Source of the DNA: Spirosoma agri | GTDB taxonomy: Bacteria; Bacteroidota; Bacteroidia; Cytophagales; Spirosomataceae | DNA length: 64,000 nt | Assembly (NCBI RefSeq): GCF_010747415.1 | Contig: NZ_JAAGNZ010000001.1 | Span: 2,294,001-2,358,000 of the forward strand | Direction: 5' to 3' | Part shown: positions 53,402 to 61,616 of the stretch, piece after piece | Numbering within the stretch: position 1 is the stretch's first letter | How the letters are laid out: each line of letters begins with the position of its first letter | Notes under the pieces: generated by a model | What the model saw: the letters and a program-made list of their open reading frames with translations, nothing else | Databases searched by the model: none | Told to the model about the DNA's origin: nothing | Program-made: the position numbers and the translations under genes

Positions 53402-53539
53402 TTATTCTGCTTGCACCAGGTGCTCGAATTGTTTGCTGTCCTTAGTGGCCCAATCCGCCAATGCTAATAAAACAGGGCTTAACTCTTCACCAGATGGGGT
53501 TAGACTATAAATCGTAATGGGCGGCATCACCTGTTCTAC
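53402..53539 (-). pseudogene. HxlR-type regulator C-terminal remnant
   Basis: A 45-residue frame reads VEQVMPPITIYSLTPSGEELSPVLLALADWATKD, the last wing and helix of HxlR winged-helix regulators (VxYxLTPxGxxLxPVLxALxxWA). The DNA-binding helices are missing. It lies 39 bp behind the dehydrogenase remnant on the same strand; regulator and oxidoreductase are often neighbours. Confidence 0.65.
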
Positions 53540-53554
53540 CAAACGCTAAATGCA

Positions 53555-53732
53555 CTCAAGGGAGTAGCGGTAAAACATTTACGAGCGGGCATTTTTTATA
53601 TCAATTTCTTCTTCGACATCCCTTTGATCCGACCCATGGGAATGATGGGGAATAACTACTGGTTCAAAGCCCCATTAGTACTGGTTCATCCCAGAGACAT
53701 TGCTCGGGCTGCTGCTCTGGAATTGCAGTACA
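53555..53732 (+). pseudogene. NmrA/NAD(P)H-binding protein fragment
   Basis: VAVKHLRAGIFYINFFFDIPLIRPMGMMGNNYWFKAPLVLVHPRDIARAAALELQ is an internal piece of the atypical SDR/NmrA family (TFLRAGNFYxNF, LVxVHPxDIAxAAA). Both ends are missing and it runs without a gap into the RES fragment. Confidence 0.65.
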
Positions 53733-54095
53733 CCCGTACGCGATTTGCCGCCGTTTGTACGCGTGAGCATCGAGCTACCGGATGCCATTGAGCATATCCA
53801 ACTATCTGAATTGCCTACCGGTTGGGATGCGCTCAAGTACTCCGAAAGCCTACCACAGTTTTTACTATCCAAGTTGGTTCTTTTTTATCCCGCCTTGGCC
53901 TTTGCAATTCCGTCGGTGATTGTTAGGAATACGCCATCACGCAACATCCTGATCAAACCTTTGCACCCGCTGATGAGTCAGGTGAAGATAGTGGACGTAG
54001 TGGCTCATGAGTTCGATGAACGATTACAGAAAAAGGCTGATCTGCCAGCGATTTCTACCGCACAAGTTAAGAAGCTCCAAAGACGGTTTGCTTAG
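53733..54095 (+). pseudogene. RES-domain toxin C-terminal fragment
   Basis: LPPFVRVSIELPDAIEHIQLSELPTGWDALKYSESLPQF then LAFAIPSVIVRNTPSRNILIKPLHPLMSQVKIVDVVAHEFDERLQKK is the second half of a RES (NAD-degrading) toxin: the family ends with VPSVIVPxExNxLINPxHPxFxxV. The first half with the Arg and Glu/Tyr catalytic residues is missing and no antitoxin gene is adjacent. Fused behind the NmrA fragment; inactive. Confidence 0.7.
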
Positions 54096-54591
54096 GGATA
54101 CTATCCCGCTACAATCCTAGTGTGGTAGAGCGGCTTGTATCGTTCAAGAATACAAGCGTTTGCTGAGACGAAGCATTTAGAATACTAGGCTGAATTTTTA
54201 ATGTCTATCAACGCTAATCCGTAGCATAAACGCGTGTGCAACTCTTACAAAACCGCTAAAAGCACATCAACTCCATTTTTCAGTATCATTAGTCGTAACT
54301 CGTTTACAGTCAAGTAAATTGCGCTAAAATCTGTTTCGAATCTGGAACGCTAATTTTATCTTATTTTTCAGACCTTTTGGGGTAATTAGCTGATTAGCAG
54401 GCTCTGTTTGCCCGAAACTGTTTTTATCTCTTCCTTTCCTGGTTTATTGACCCCGCCACGCACTACAGCGGTAGTGCAATCATTTTGATTCGAAGGTCAT
54501 GCATATATGATCAAACCTTCTTTTTAGGGAAAGCCTGAGCGCTTGGTTACTTGGTAAGGAGGATTGGTCTGCAAGAGACAGTCTCCAGCTT
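54096..54591. other. 500-bp gap without a gene
   Basis: No gene. GAAGGT/ACCTTC at about 54493-54520 frames an AT-rich loop followed by CTTTTT and may be a weak terminator on the + strand. Confidence 0.4.
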
Positions 54592-56823
54592 TTAAAACAA
54601 AAGCTTCCCCGTTGGGGTGAATATAAGCGTGCCGTACTGCCTGACGACACGTATCTGGACGACCTGGCTTATCGTCACGGCGTGACCAGACAAAATACTT
54701 ACCTCATCCGTATTTTTAGGCACGCAGGTGCAGCTCCAGGTTGTGCTACTTGACCAGTCGCCGTTTTGTACACTGCTGATGATTGGGCTGGCGACCCGGC
54801 GAATCCGGTTATTGTCGCGATCAGCAATGAATAGGTTCCCACTTCCGTCGACGGCGATTCCGGTGGGCTTGGCGATACTGGCTCGCGTTCCCAGTTCCCC
54901 ATCGCCACTAAAATTGTATACCCCATTACCCGCTACGGTCGTGATGCTGCCCGCCGGCGTAACTTTCCGAACCCGGTTACCACCCTGATCGGCAATAAAC
55001 AAGGTACCATCTGTAGCCACGGCAACACCAGTCGGATAGTTCAGTCCTGCACTAGTGGCGGGACCACCGTCGCCCGTCGACTGACCGATTCCGTTACCAG
55101 CAACGGTGGTCGTTACCCCCGTTGTCGTAACCTTACGAACGACGTAATTACCGGCATCGGCAATAAACAGATTCCCGTTTTTGTCAACGGCTATGCCCTG
55201 AGGGGCAATCAGCGCCACACTCGTGCTTATTCGGGTAATGATGCCCGTCGTGGAAACTTTACGAATGGTAGCGCTTTCCCGATCAACAATGTATAAATTC
55301 CCAGTATCGTCTACTGTCACGCCAGTAGGCTCCTTCATCGAGGCACTCGTGGCGGGGCCGCCATCGCCTTTATAGTCGTAATAACCGTCTCCCGCTACGG
55401 TCGAGATCGTTCCATCCGATGAAACCTTCCGAATCCGCCGGTTATACGTGTCAGCAATAAATACATTCCCGATTCGATCAACGGCTACGCTGGTCGGACT
55501 GTTGAGCATTGCACTGGTAGCCGTACCACCGTCTCCACTGTACCCAAACGTTCCCGTACCGGCGATTGTGCTGATGATACCCGTGGGTGAAACCCGCCGT
55601 ACCTGATGATTAAGCTGGTCGGCAATGAACAGATTTCCCTGTCCGTCTGTGGCTACGCCGGACGGCACGTACAAATCAGCTTTCGTAGCCGGACCGCCAT
55701 CGCCACTAAACGTTTTACCGTTGCCTGCCAGGGTACTGATCGTGCCTGCTGGTGTAACCTTCCGGACCCGCGTATTTGTCGCATCGGCGATGTAAAACGT
55801 ACCGTCGTCCTGCACAGCTACTCCCACCGGGTAGTAGAGCCGGGCGCTGGTAGCCGGGCCACCGTCACCCCCAAAACCCGTAGACCCGTTACCAGCCACC
55901 CGATTGATAATTCCTGAGGTATTGACCTTGCGAATGAGCATGTTCCGGCTATCGGCAATAAACAGATTCCCGCTTTTGTCGACGGCTACACTCGACGGAA
56001 GTGCCAGCGCAGCTTTCGTAGCCGGACCGCCATCGCCACTATATGAGTTCGCACCCGTACCAGCTACCGTGCTGATCACACCGGTCGTCGACACTTTACG
56101 AATTCGGTGGTTACTCCGGTCGGCGATATACAGATTACCCTCCGTGTCGACGGAGACACCGTAGGGTTCATATAGTTTGGCGCTAGTAGCCGGGCCACCG
56201 TCACCACTAAATCCAAAGGCCCCCGTACCTGCGACCGTGCTGATGATACCATCCGTAGAAATTTTGCGGATACGGTGATAACCGGTTTCGGCAATGTAGA
56301 TATTACCCGTCATGTCTACAGCTACACCGGACGGTTGAAAGACAGATGCCTTTGTGGCCGGACCGCCATCACTCCCTGAGCCGCAGCACCCCACTAGCGT
56401 TGTAATGCTACCAGTAGGCGTAACTTTACGAACCGCATTATTGTCTTTATCGGCGATATAGAGGTTTCCATCTTTGTCGACGGCAATGCCGTATGGAGAG
56501 TCTAACTGCGCATCGACAGCTGGTCCGCCATCCCCCCGAAAGCCAGCCAGGCCGTTGCCCGCTACGGTGGAAATACTACCATTGACGGTGACTTTTCGAA
56601 TGCGGTTATTATCGGTGTCCGCAATATAAACTACACCGTTCTGATCAACGGCTACACCAGTAGGGTGGTTGACAAACGACGAGGGAGCCGGTCCGCCGTC
56701 GCCCATGGCATTTGATCCTGCAACGGTAGCAATAGTCTGGGCGAATGTGTGCAGGGAAAGAAACAGACAGAAAATGTTAACTACACTTGAAAGGGTTACG
56801 TATGGGCGTAAAGTAAGCTTCAT
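54592..56823 (-). CDS. Secreted NHL-repeat protein, 12 blades
   Basis: 743 residues. Signal peptide ending FAQ at about residue 29, then 12 near-identical blades of about 56 residues (STVAGTGAFGFSGDGGPATSAKL, PYGVSVDTEGNLYIADRSNHRIRKVSTTGVI). Blade 10 is shorter by about 14 residues because it lacks the GDGGPATSA part. Two six-bladed propellers are the natural reading. The C-terminal 75 residues (ISSVQNGDWSSSTTWSCTCVPKNTDEVSILSGHAVTI) form a G8-like domain common at the end of secreted Bacteroidota proteins. It is extracellular or surface-bound, with unknown ligand. Its relative is the partial NHL gene at 1-1176. Confidence 0.9.
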   Translation of the reverse strand: MKLTLRPYVTLSSVVNIFCLFLSLHTFAQTIATVAGSNAMGDGGPAPSSFVNHPTGVAVDQNGVVYIADTDNNRIRKVTVNGSISTVAGNGLAGFRGDGGPAVDAQLDSPYGIAVDKDGNLYIADKDNNAVRKVTPTGSITTLVGCCGSGSDGGPATKASVFQPSGVAVDMTGNIYIAETGYHRIRKISTDGIISTVAGTGAFGFSGDGGPATSAKLYEPYGVSVDTEGNLYIADRSNHRIRKVSTTGVISTVAGTGANSYSGDGGPATKAALALPSSVAVDKSGNLFIADSRNMLIRKVNTSGIINRVAGNGSTGFGGDGGPATSARLYYPVGVAVQDDGTFYIADATNTRVRKVTPAGTISTLAGNGKTFSGDGGPATKADLYVPSGVATDGQGNLFIADQLNHQVRRVSPTGIISTIAGTGTFGYSGDGGTATSAMLNSPTSVAVDRIGNVFIADTYNRRIRKVSSDGTISTVAGDGYYDYKGDGGPATSASMKEPTGVTVDDTGNLYIVDRESATIRKVSTTGIITRISTSVALIAPQGIAVDKNGNLFIADAGNYVVRKVTTTGVTTTVAGNGIGQSTGDGGPATSAGLNYPTGVAVATDGTLFIADQGGNRVRKVTPAGSITTVAGNGVYNFSGDGELGTRASIAKPTGIAVDGSGNLFIADRDNNRIRRVASPIISSVQNGDWSSSTTWSCTCVPKNTDEVSILSGHAVTISQVVQIRVVRQYGTLIFTPTGKLLF

Positions 56824-57258
56824 GAAATCGGGCTAATTCGAAATAGATGAACAAATTAAAAGATTTTTGAGAGTATCTAAAAATTGGATCTTTCAATAAA
56901 GTAAAGAGCCCATAAGGTCAAAAGACACGGCATAGGCCGTCTCTCACGAACGAACACATCAATGCTTCTCATCACAAGGATAGAAGTAAGGGCTAGTCTG
57001 TTGCCGGGCAACTGGTGTGGCCCGCCGGAGCGGCCTGCTCTGTTTTAAAATAGCAGACAATTGGCCACAAAAGGACCGCAATTACTCAAAAAGGGTGGGC
57101 AATTTTTCGACTTGCACCATAATGGTACATTTCTTTTTTTTAGCCTGTTTTATTAGTCAATATGTTGATGGTCAATGGAATTTCACTAACTTAGGTGGTA
57201 GTAGTTTAGGTGCAATTTTCGTCTTTTTGTCAACCTTTTCTAACTAACTTGCTAATTA
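56824..57258. other. 435-bp gap
   Basis: No gene or repeat recognised between the NHL gene start and the broken gene at 57259. Confidence 0.4.
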
Positions 57259-57960
57259 TCAGGGGAAGGAGAGGGTGTCAGGTATACTGCCCGGATGATC
57301 GCCGTGTCTGATGATGGCTTCGGCGTAGAAGAGCTCGACCCAGCCCCGCCACCGGGTCAGCTGCCAGAACTGACTCTGGGGCAGGCGCAGATCCAGGTCC
57401 GTGCCGCTGCTTTGGGGACTAAGCACCGGAAGCTGGGCAGTGATGCGCTCGATGAGGCCTAAACACTCGGCACTCGAGAGCGGAAACTTGTCCTCCCGGC
57501 TGAACTCGCCTGTCAACAACTGCCCCATCGACTCGCCGATCATGGTGGTGATAAACTCGATCCGACAGAAGCTGAGTTTGACCCAGCGGACCGCTTCCAG
57601 ATTAAGCTCCTGTGCGCTCAGCGATAGAGTAGGGCAGGGCCTGGGTCATCATGCGTGGATCGGGGTCATACCGTCCAGACCGTAACGGGCGTTAAGCATG
57701 GCGTCGAGTCCCTCCCGGATGGGCTGCAGCTGGCTGGCCGCGGGCACGACGGTATAGGGGAAGTTGGGATGCTGCTCGTGCCAGGTTAGGTACAGATTCA
57801 CCTTGCTCTAGGCCAGTTGGAGTAGATCGGTGGACAGTTCAACCAGATTGCCCGCCTGGTAGGGCTCCATGATCTGATTGAGCGTCAGGGGCGGTTGAGT
57901 AGCCGGATCCGGGCCAAATTGATGCTCTGAAAAATGGGTTGTAAGTTCTCAAAACTCAGT
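57259..57960 (-). pseudogene. Unrecognised soluble protein, broken by a stop and a frameshift
   Basis: The minus strand from about 57960 reads TLNQIMEPYQAGNLVELSTDLLQLA, a TAG, VNLYLTWHEQHPNFPY, LQPIREGLDAMLNARYGLDG, then after a frameshift LSAQELNLEAVRWVKLSFCRIEF and MGQLLTGEFSREDKFPLSSAECLGLIERITAQLP, ending at 57259. The parts fit one helical protein of about 230 residues. I do not recognise the family. Confidence 0.55.
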
Positions 57961-57975
57961 ATCAATCCTCTCCAG

Positions 57976-57996
57976 TTAGGGCTATACTAGCCCTAA
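57976..57996. repeat. Perfect 9-bp hairpin
   Basis: TTAGGGCTA at 57976-57984 and TAGCCCTAA at 57988-57996 with a 3-nt loop, in the gap before the lipocalin-like gene. Confidence 0.5.
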
Positions 57997-58178
57997 GGAC
58001 TCTTCGGGGACTTCTCCGCTTCACGTATAGCCGCTTAGACAATGAAGGCCACCGCTAGCTAAACAGCTTACTATCAGGGGTAAATTCATGGTTTATTCGC
58101 ATCAAGTGTAATCACTGCTTCTGGTGATAACCTGGTGCAACTAAATTTTACATGTCTAAACGCTAAGTCCAGAAACCG

Positions 58179-58652
58179 ATGAAGACTAATTTGATCATCA
58201 CCCTATTCCTTGTGGTTCTACTGGGATGTTCCAAGGAAGACAATACGCCTGTTCCGGCAGTAGATCTGGTCGGCAAATGGGAGTTAGTTAAATTTACAGT
58301 GGATCCCTCGCCCGTAAACGGCACGAACGATTATCTGGCCTATTTGCGCCAGCTCTTTAGCTATAACTGCACAGAGATCAATTTCTACTACAACTTCTCG
58401 GCTGATAAGGCCTTCTCGGAATCCACGGAGAGTAAATGCCAGTCGGGTACTACAAATGACACCTTACTGGACGGAAAGTGGGAGTCAACGCCCACCGAAC
58501 TATCCATCACGCTCGACGACGGAACTGGTGTGCAGCAAACACAAACCTATAAAATTGATCTGCACCCGGCTCAACCCGGCAAGTACGCGTATATGGATCT
58601 AACGATGAGTAATAATGGTACTAACTACTCCCTGAGCTTAAACAAGCTCTAA
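58179..58652 (+). CDS. Lipocalin-like lipoprotein
   Basis: 157 residues. The lipobox is VVLLGC at 12-17. The body begins with DLVGKWELVKFTVDPSP, the GxW opening of lipocalin-like domains, and continues with alternating strands (EINFYYNFSADKAFSES, LLDGKWESTPTELSITLDDG, QTYKIDLHPAQPGKYAYMDLTM). Members are small surface or periplasmic lipoproteins of unknown ligand, common in Cytophagales. Two Cys (in YNCTE and SKCQS) may form a disulfide. Single gene, convergent with the acyltransferase. Confidence 0.85.
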   Translation: MKTNLIITLFLVVLLGCSKEDNTPVPAVDLVGKWELVKFTVDPSPVNGTNDYLAYLRQLFSYNCTEINFYYNFSADKAFSESTESKCQSGTTNDTLLDGKWESTPTELSITLDDGTGVQQTQTYKIDLHPAQPGKYAYMDLTMSNNGTNYSLSLNKL

Positions 58653-58694
58653 TCGTAAACCAGCTCGTCTACTACTTTTCGGGGTACTATACTG

Positions 58695-59807
58695 CTAGTT
58701 TAGCTTTTTTCGTAGCCAGGCGCGTACCGGTTCATCGTATAGTTTTAAACTGGCATAGGCCAGCACGATAGCGCCGGAAAAGGTGAGCAGGGCGTAGGGC
58801 CAGGCCTGCGCTATGGTAATGCCCTTGTGATTGCTGATCCAGGCCACGTAAAAATAAACCAGCACATAGTGGGTCATGTACAGGGGATAAGACAAATTGC
58901 CCAGGAACTGACAAAGTTTAGCTTCCCGCTGAGTTGGCACCACTCCACTGGCACCGATATAGACAATCAGGGGAAAAACCACGATGATGCAAAACGCTTC
59001 GTACAACCCATTTACCCAGAGACGCTCGGCCCCGCCCAGTCTGGGCATCAACAAAACCGCGGCCACCAGTAAGCTGCTCCATACGAACGCGTAGTTAATG
59101 GAGGCAGGCCGCGCGACCCGCGACAACAGCAGACCGGCGAAAAAGGGGAATAGCGTGCGGATCAGCCCAATGCGCATGTGTTCGGCATTGAGGGTCCAGC
59201 CACCGGCCACGTCGCCGTTGGGACTGGTAAGTGCGAAGTGAACTAGCACGGCCCCGGCCAGTACGACAAAACCGGCTAAGGCTTTATTGGATAATTTCCG
59301 TAGTCCCAGGGCGTAAAAAAGATTAGCGATGTACTCGAAAAATAAGGACCAGCCAACGCTGTTGAGCGGGTGCATTTCCTGCCAGCCCCGTATATCCATC
59401 GACAGGGGCAGGGGTAGGAGTGTATAGCCGATCAGCATTACGAGTATCAGTTTCCAGACCGGAACGGTATGAATAAGAGGCCATAGAGTAGAGTCGGTGA
59501 AATAAAAGCCGATGGCGCCCAGCGTCATGCCCAGGATAACCAGGGGCTGGAGCCGCACGAGCCGGCGCCGAAGAAAGCCGCCGATGGTTAGGTTATCCCA
59601 TCTGCCGTCGTAGGCATAGCCGATGACAAAGCCCGACAGGAGAAAGAAGAAATCAACGGCCAGGTAGCCATGGTTGACTAGATTGTCGAGGTGACTGCTG
59701 GCCAGGGGCTCGGCCAGGTGAAAGCAAACGACGATGATAGCGGCTACGCCCCGCAGGCCATCTAACAGTTGATAATGGGGCCTGGTGCCCAGTTGGTTAT
59801 TATTCAT
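58695..59807 (-). CDS. Acyltransferase family 3 (OafA/YrhL-like) membrane protein
   Basis: 370 residues from ATG 59807; the frame is open to 59876. About ten membrane helices. The N-terminal YQLLDGLRGVAAIIVVCFHLAEPL carries the LDGLRGxAA motif with the catalytic His, and GYLAVDFFFLLSGFVIGYAYDGRW carries FFxLSGF, both diagnostic. The C-terminal YPLYMTHYVLVYFYVAW is the last family block. It transfers acyl groups, usually acetyl, to sugars of lipopolysaccharide, peptidoglycan or exopolysaccharide in the inner membrane. It stands alone; the exopolysaccharide locus lies 8 kb away. Confidence 0.92.
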   Translation of the reverse strand: MNNNQLGTRPHYQLLDGLRGVAAIIVVCFHLAEPLASSHLDNLVNHGYLAVDFFFLLSGFVIGYAYDGRWDNLTIGGFLRRRLVRLQPLVILGMTLGAIGFYFTDSTLWPLIHTVPVWKLILVMLIGYTLLPLPLSMDIRGWQEMHPLNSVGWSLFFEYIANLFYALGLRKLSNKALAGFVVLAGAVLVHFALTSPNGDVAGGWTLNAEHMRIGLIRTLFPFFAGLLLSRVARPASINYAFVWSSLLVAAVLLMPRLGGAERLWVNGLYEAFCIIVVFPLIVYIGASGVVPTQREAKLCQFLGNLSYPLYMTHYVLVYFYVAWISNHKGITIAQAWPYALLTFSGAIVLAYASLKLYDEPVRAWLRKKLN

Positions 59808-59985
59808 TAAAGGGAACTGAAAAGGGCACGCTGGCTCAGCCAGGAAATAAATTGACTGTAAGTAAGCATTCTTCACCGCCCTGTCGGCTAGCCTATATTA
59901 TCGCTCGTCGTAACCAAGGAGAATGTAGGCAATGCCAACTTGTCGAAACGGTCTGCTTTTTTAGAATCTTGGACGAATATAACGC

Positions 59986-60117
59986 TCACTCGTAAACAGC
60001 GGCCATATCATCGTCCAGATCCGACATGCGCAGATCCTCCAAATACTCTTCGGTCGTCGAAAACTTGCTGTTACCCGGAGCCGCACTGATCTTACGCTTA
60101 TCGGCTACTTGGTAGTG
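59986..60117 (-). pseudogene. Unknown protein C-terminal fragment next to the IS1
   Basis: HYQVADKRKISAAPGNSKFSTTEEYLEDLRMSDLDDDMAAVYE, then TGA at 59986. The frame opens into the IS1 remnant and has no start, so it looks like the tail of a gene cut by that element. Family not recognised. Confidence 0.45.
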
Positions 60118-60942
60118 GCTTAATTGCGTTTATCGGCGAAGAAGAACTGATTAATGAATAGGCCGATTATCGTATCGTGAACCGCCACTGACCGCCCCGG
60201 TTTGAGAAGCAAATCGTTCGACGGGTCACCGGGCCACCGGAGTGGTCTCTTCAAGCGTGTTCGAAGAGTAAGATGCTTACGTCCGAGACCTTGTAATGAC
60301 GCTTTACGAACTAAGCGTAAGCGTTGATCTAAGCAATCAAAGTACGCCGGCACGGGTCGCCCCGCACCAAGAGTCCGTTATCCATCTAATCACCTCGATT
60401 TTAGCTTGCTCTAGTAAGCTAAGTAGGTGGCGAAACGGTTGGTTTGTACGTCGTCCAAAAACGAAGGCAATGATCTCGCCAGTCACTGCATCCTCTACCT
60501 ACGGCAGCGGCCGACCGTCACAGCCACCGGGGCTGTTTTTTCTTTCCCACGTAGGACCGCCCGGCGGCCCGGCACATCTTGTCAACCTTAAGACTCATTT
60601 TCAAGCCTCTATCAACGTATAAGGAGTTTACGTGAATCACTTCTCTACCGCACGGGCAGCCCCGTTTTTTTTAAACTGAGCGCTTACGGTGTTCCGGTTA
60701 ACACCTAAGACACGAGCGGTATTACGTATGCCGGCTCCGTTAAGGACCATCTGAACGGTCCGCCGTTGCGGTGATCTGCACTTTGACCAAGGGGTCTCGC
60801 GCCTTGTGGGTGTAAGTTTGGACAAAACCGGGCCGCAGTCATAGCATCGGTAGCGTTGGGTACCAGCGCGGGTAGTGCCATACCGTTTGACGAGTTTGGT
60901 TTAACCGCAATGCTTACAGGCAACTGCTTCTAATACCATTCA
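60118..60942 (-). mobile_element. IS1-family element, degenerate
   Basis: InsA part at 60637-60942: VACKHCG, a TAA, TKLVKRYGTTRAGTQRYRCYDCG, then after frameshifts MVLNGAGIRNTARVLGVNRNTV. This is the zinc-ribbon plus HTH of IS1 InsA. InsB part at 60120-60600: KMCRAAGRSYVGKKKQPRW, WITDSW, then HLTLRTRLKRP and VHDTIIGLFINQFFF, the last being the IS1 InsB signature end. At least five frameshifts or stops, so inactive. Ends approximate. Confidence 0.8.
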
Positions 60943-61616
60943 CAAAGATACCTTATTCAACGCAGTCAGGCCACTGCCAATACGTTACTTATGACAATTG
61001 ATGTTAAGTTTAAAAGTGGACCATACTCATAATATTCAGAATAGTTATCATCATTTTTTAGACTAATAACGTCAATAAATTCTTGTGCTGACAGCTGGTG
61101 TGTGCTTGGCATTGGAGATGATTGCTCAATAGTCATTAAACTAGTGTGGTAGTCATTGAACTAGTGTGGTTAAGAACACACTAACATAGCAGTTTGTGCC
61201 TGTTGTAGTGATCTAAGCTTATATATTACGAGTCCGAAAAAACGGGTAGTCTCCTGAACTAGTGGTTTCACCACGATTGCGACCAGCAATCATTTTCGTA
61301 ATGGTTCAATTTAACGGTCGAATTGGCAGCCGGATGTAAGGAACGGGTCAACAACCGTATAGGAGGGTTTCGAAAAGTTATGCGCTTAAGCCCAAACTCT
61401 GCTGGTGAAAACACGTTAATAGCTGTTAAACGTGGTTAGTCGCCTGCGCTGTGAAAATCGGTCTAAGCTATTTCTAAGGGGATCTTAAGCAGATTTTCAG
61501 CACACAGCGGCAACTTGCCAACCCGTTCAGTACTCATTATCACTGCCAGCTACGCGGACACCTGCTTACAGGTAGCCTTCTGACTGGCTAGTAAAACGCC
61601 TTACGCCCAAGCAATT
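60943..61616. other. 670-bp gap before the trehalose synthase gene
   Basis: No gene. It holds a 20-bp tandem duplication at 61130-61169 and, at 61355-61366, TATAGGAGGGTTTCG, which faintly resembles a hairpin-repeat loop without arms. Confidence 0.4.
61130..61169 (+). repeat. 20-bp tandem duplication
   Basis: TAGTCATTAAACTAGTGTGG at 61130-61149 is repeated at 61150-61169 with one difference (A to G). A simple slippage duplication. Confidence 0.7.
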
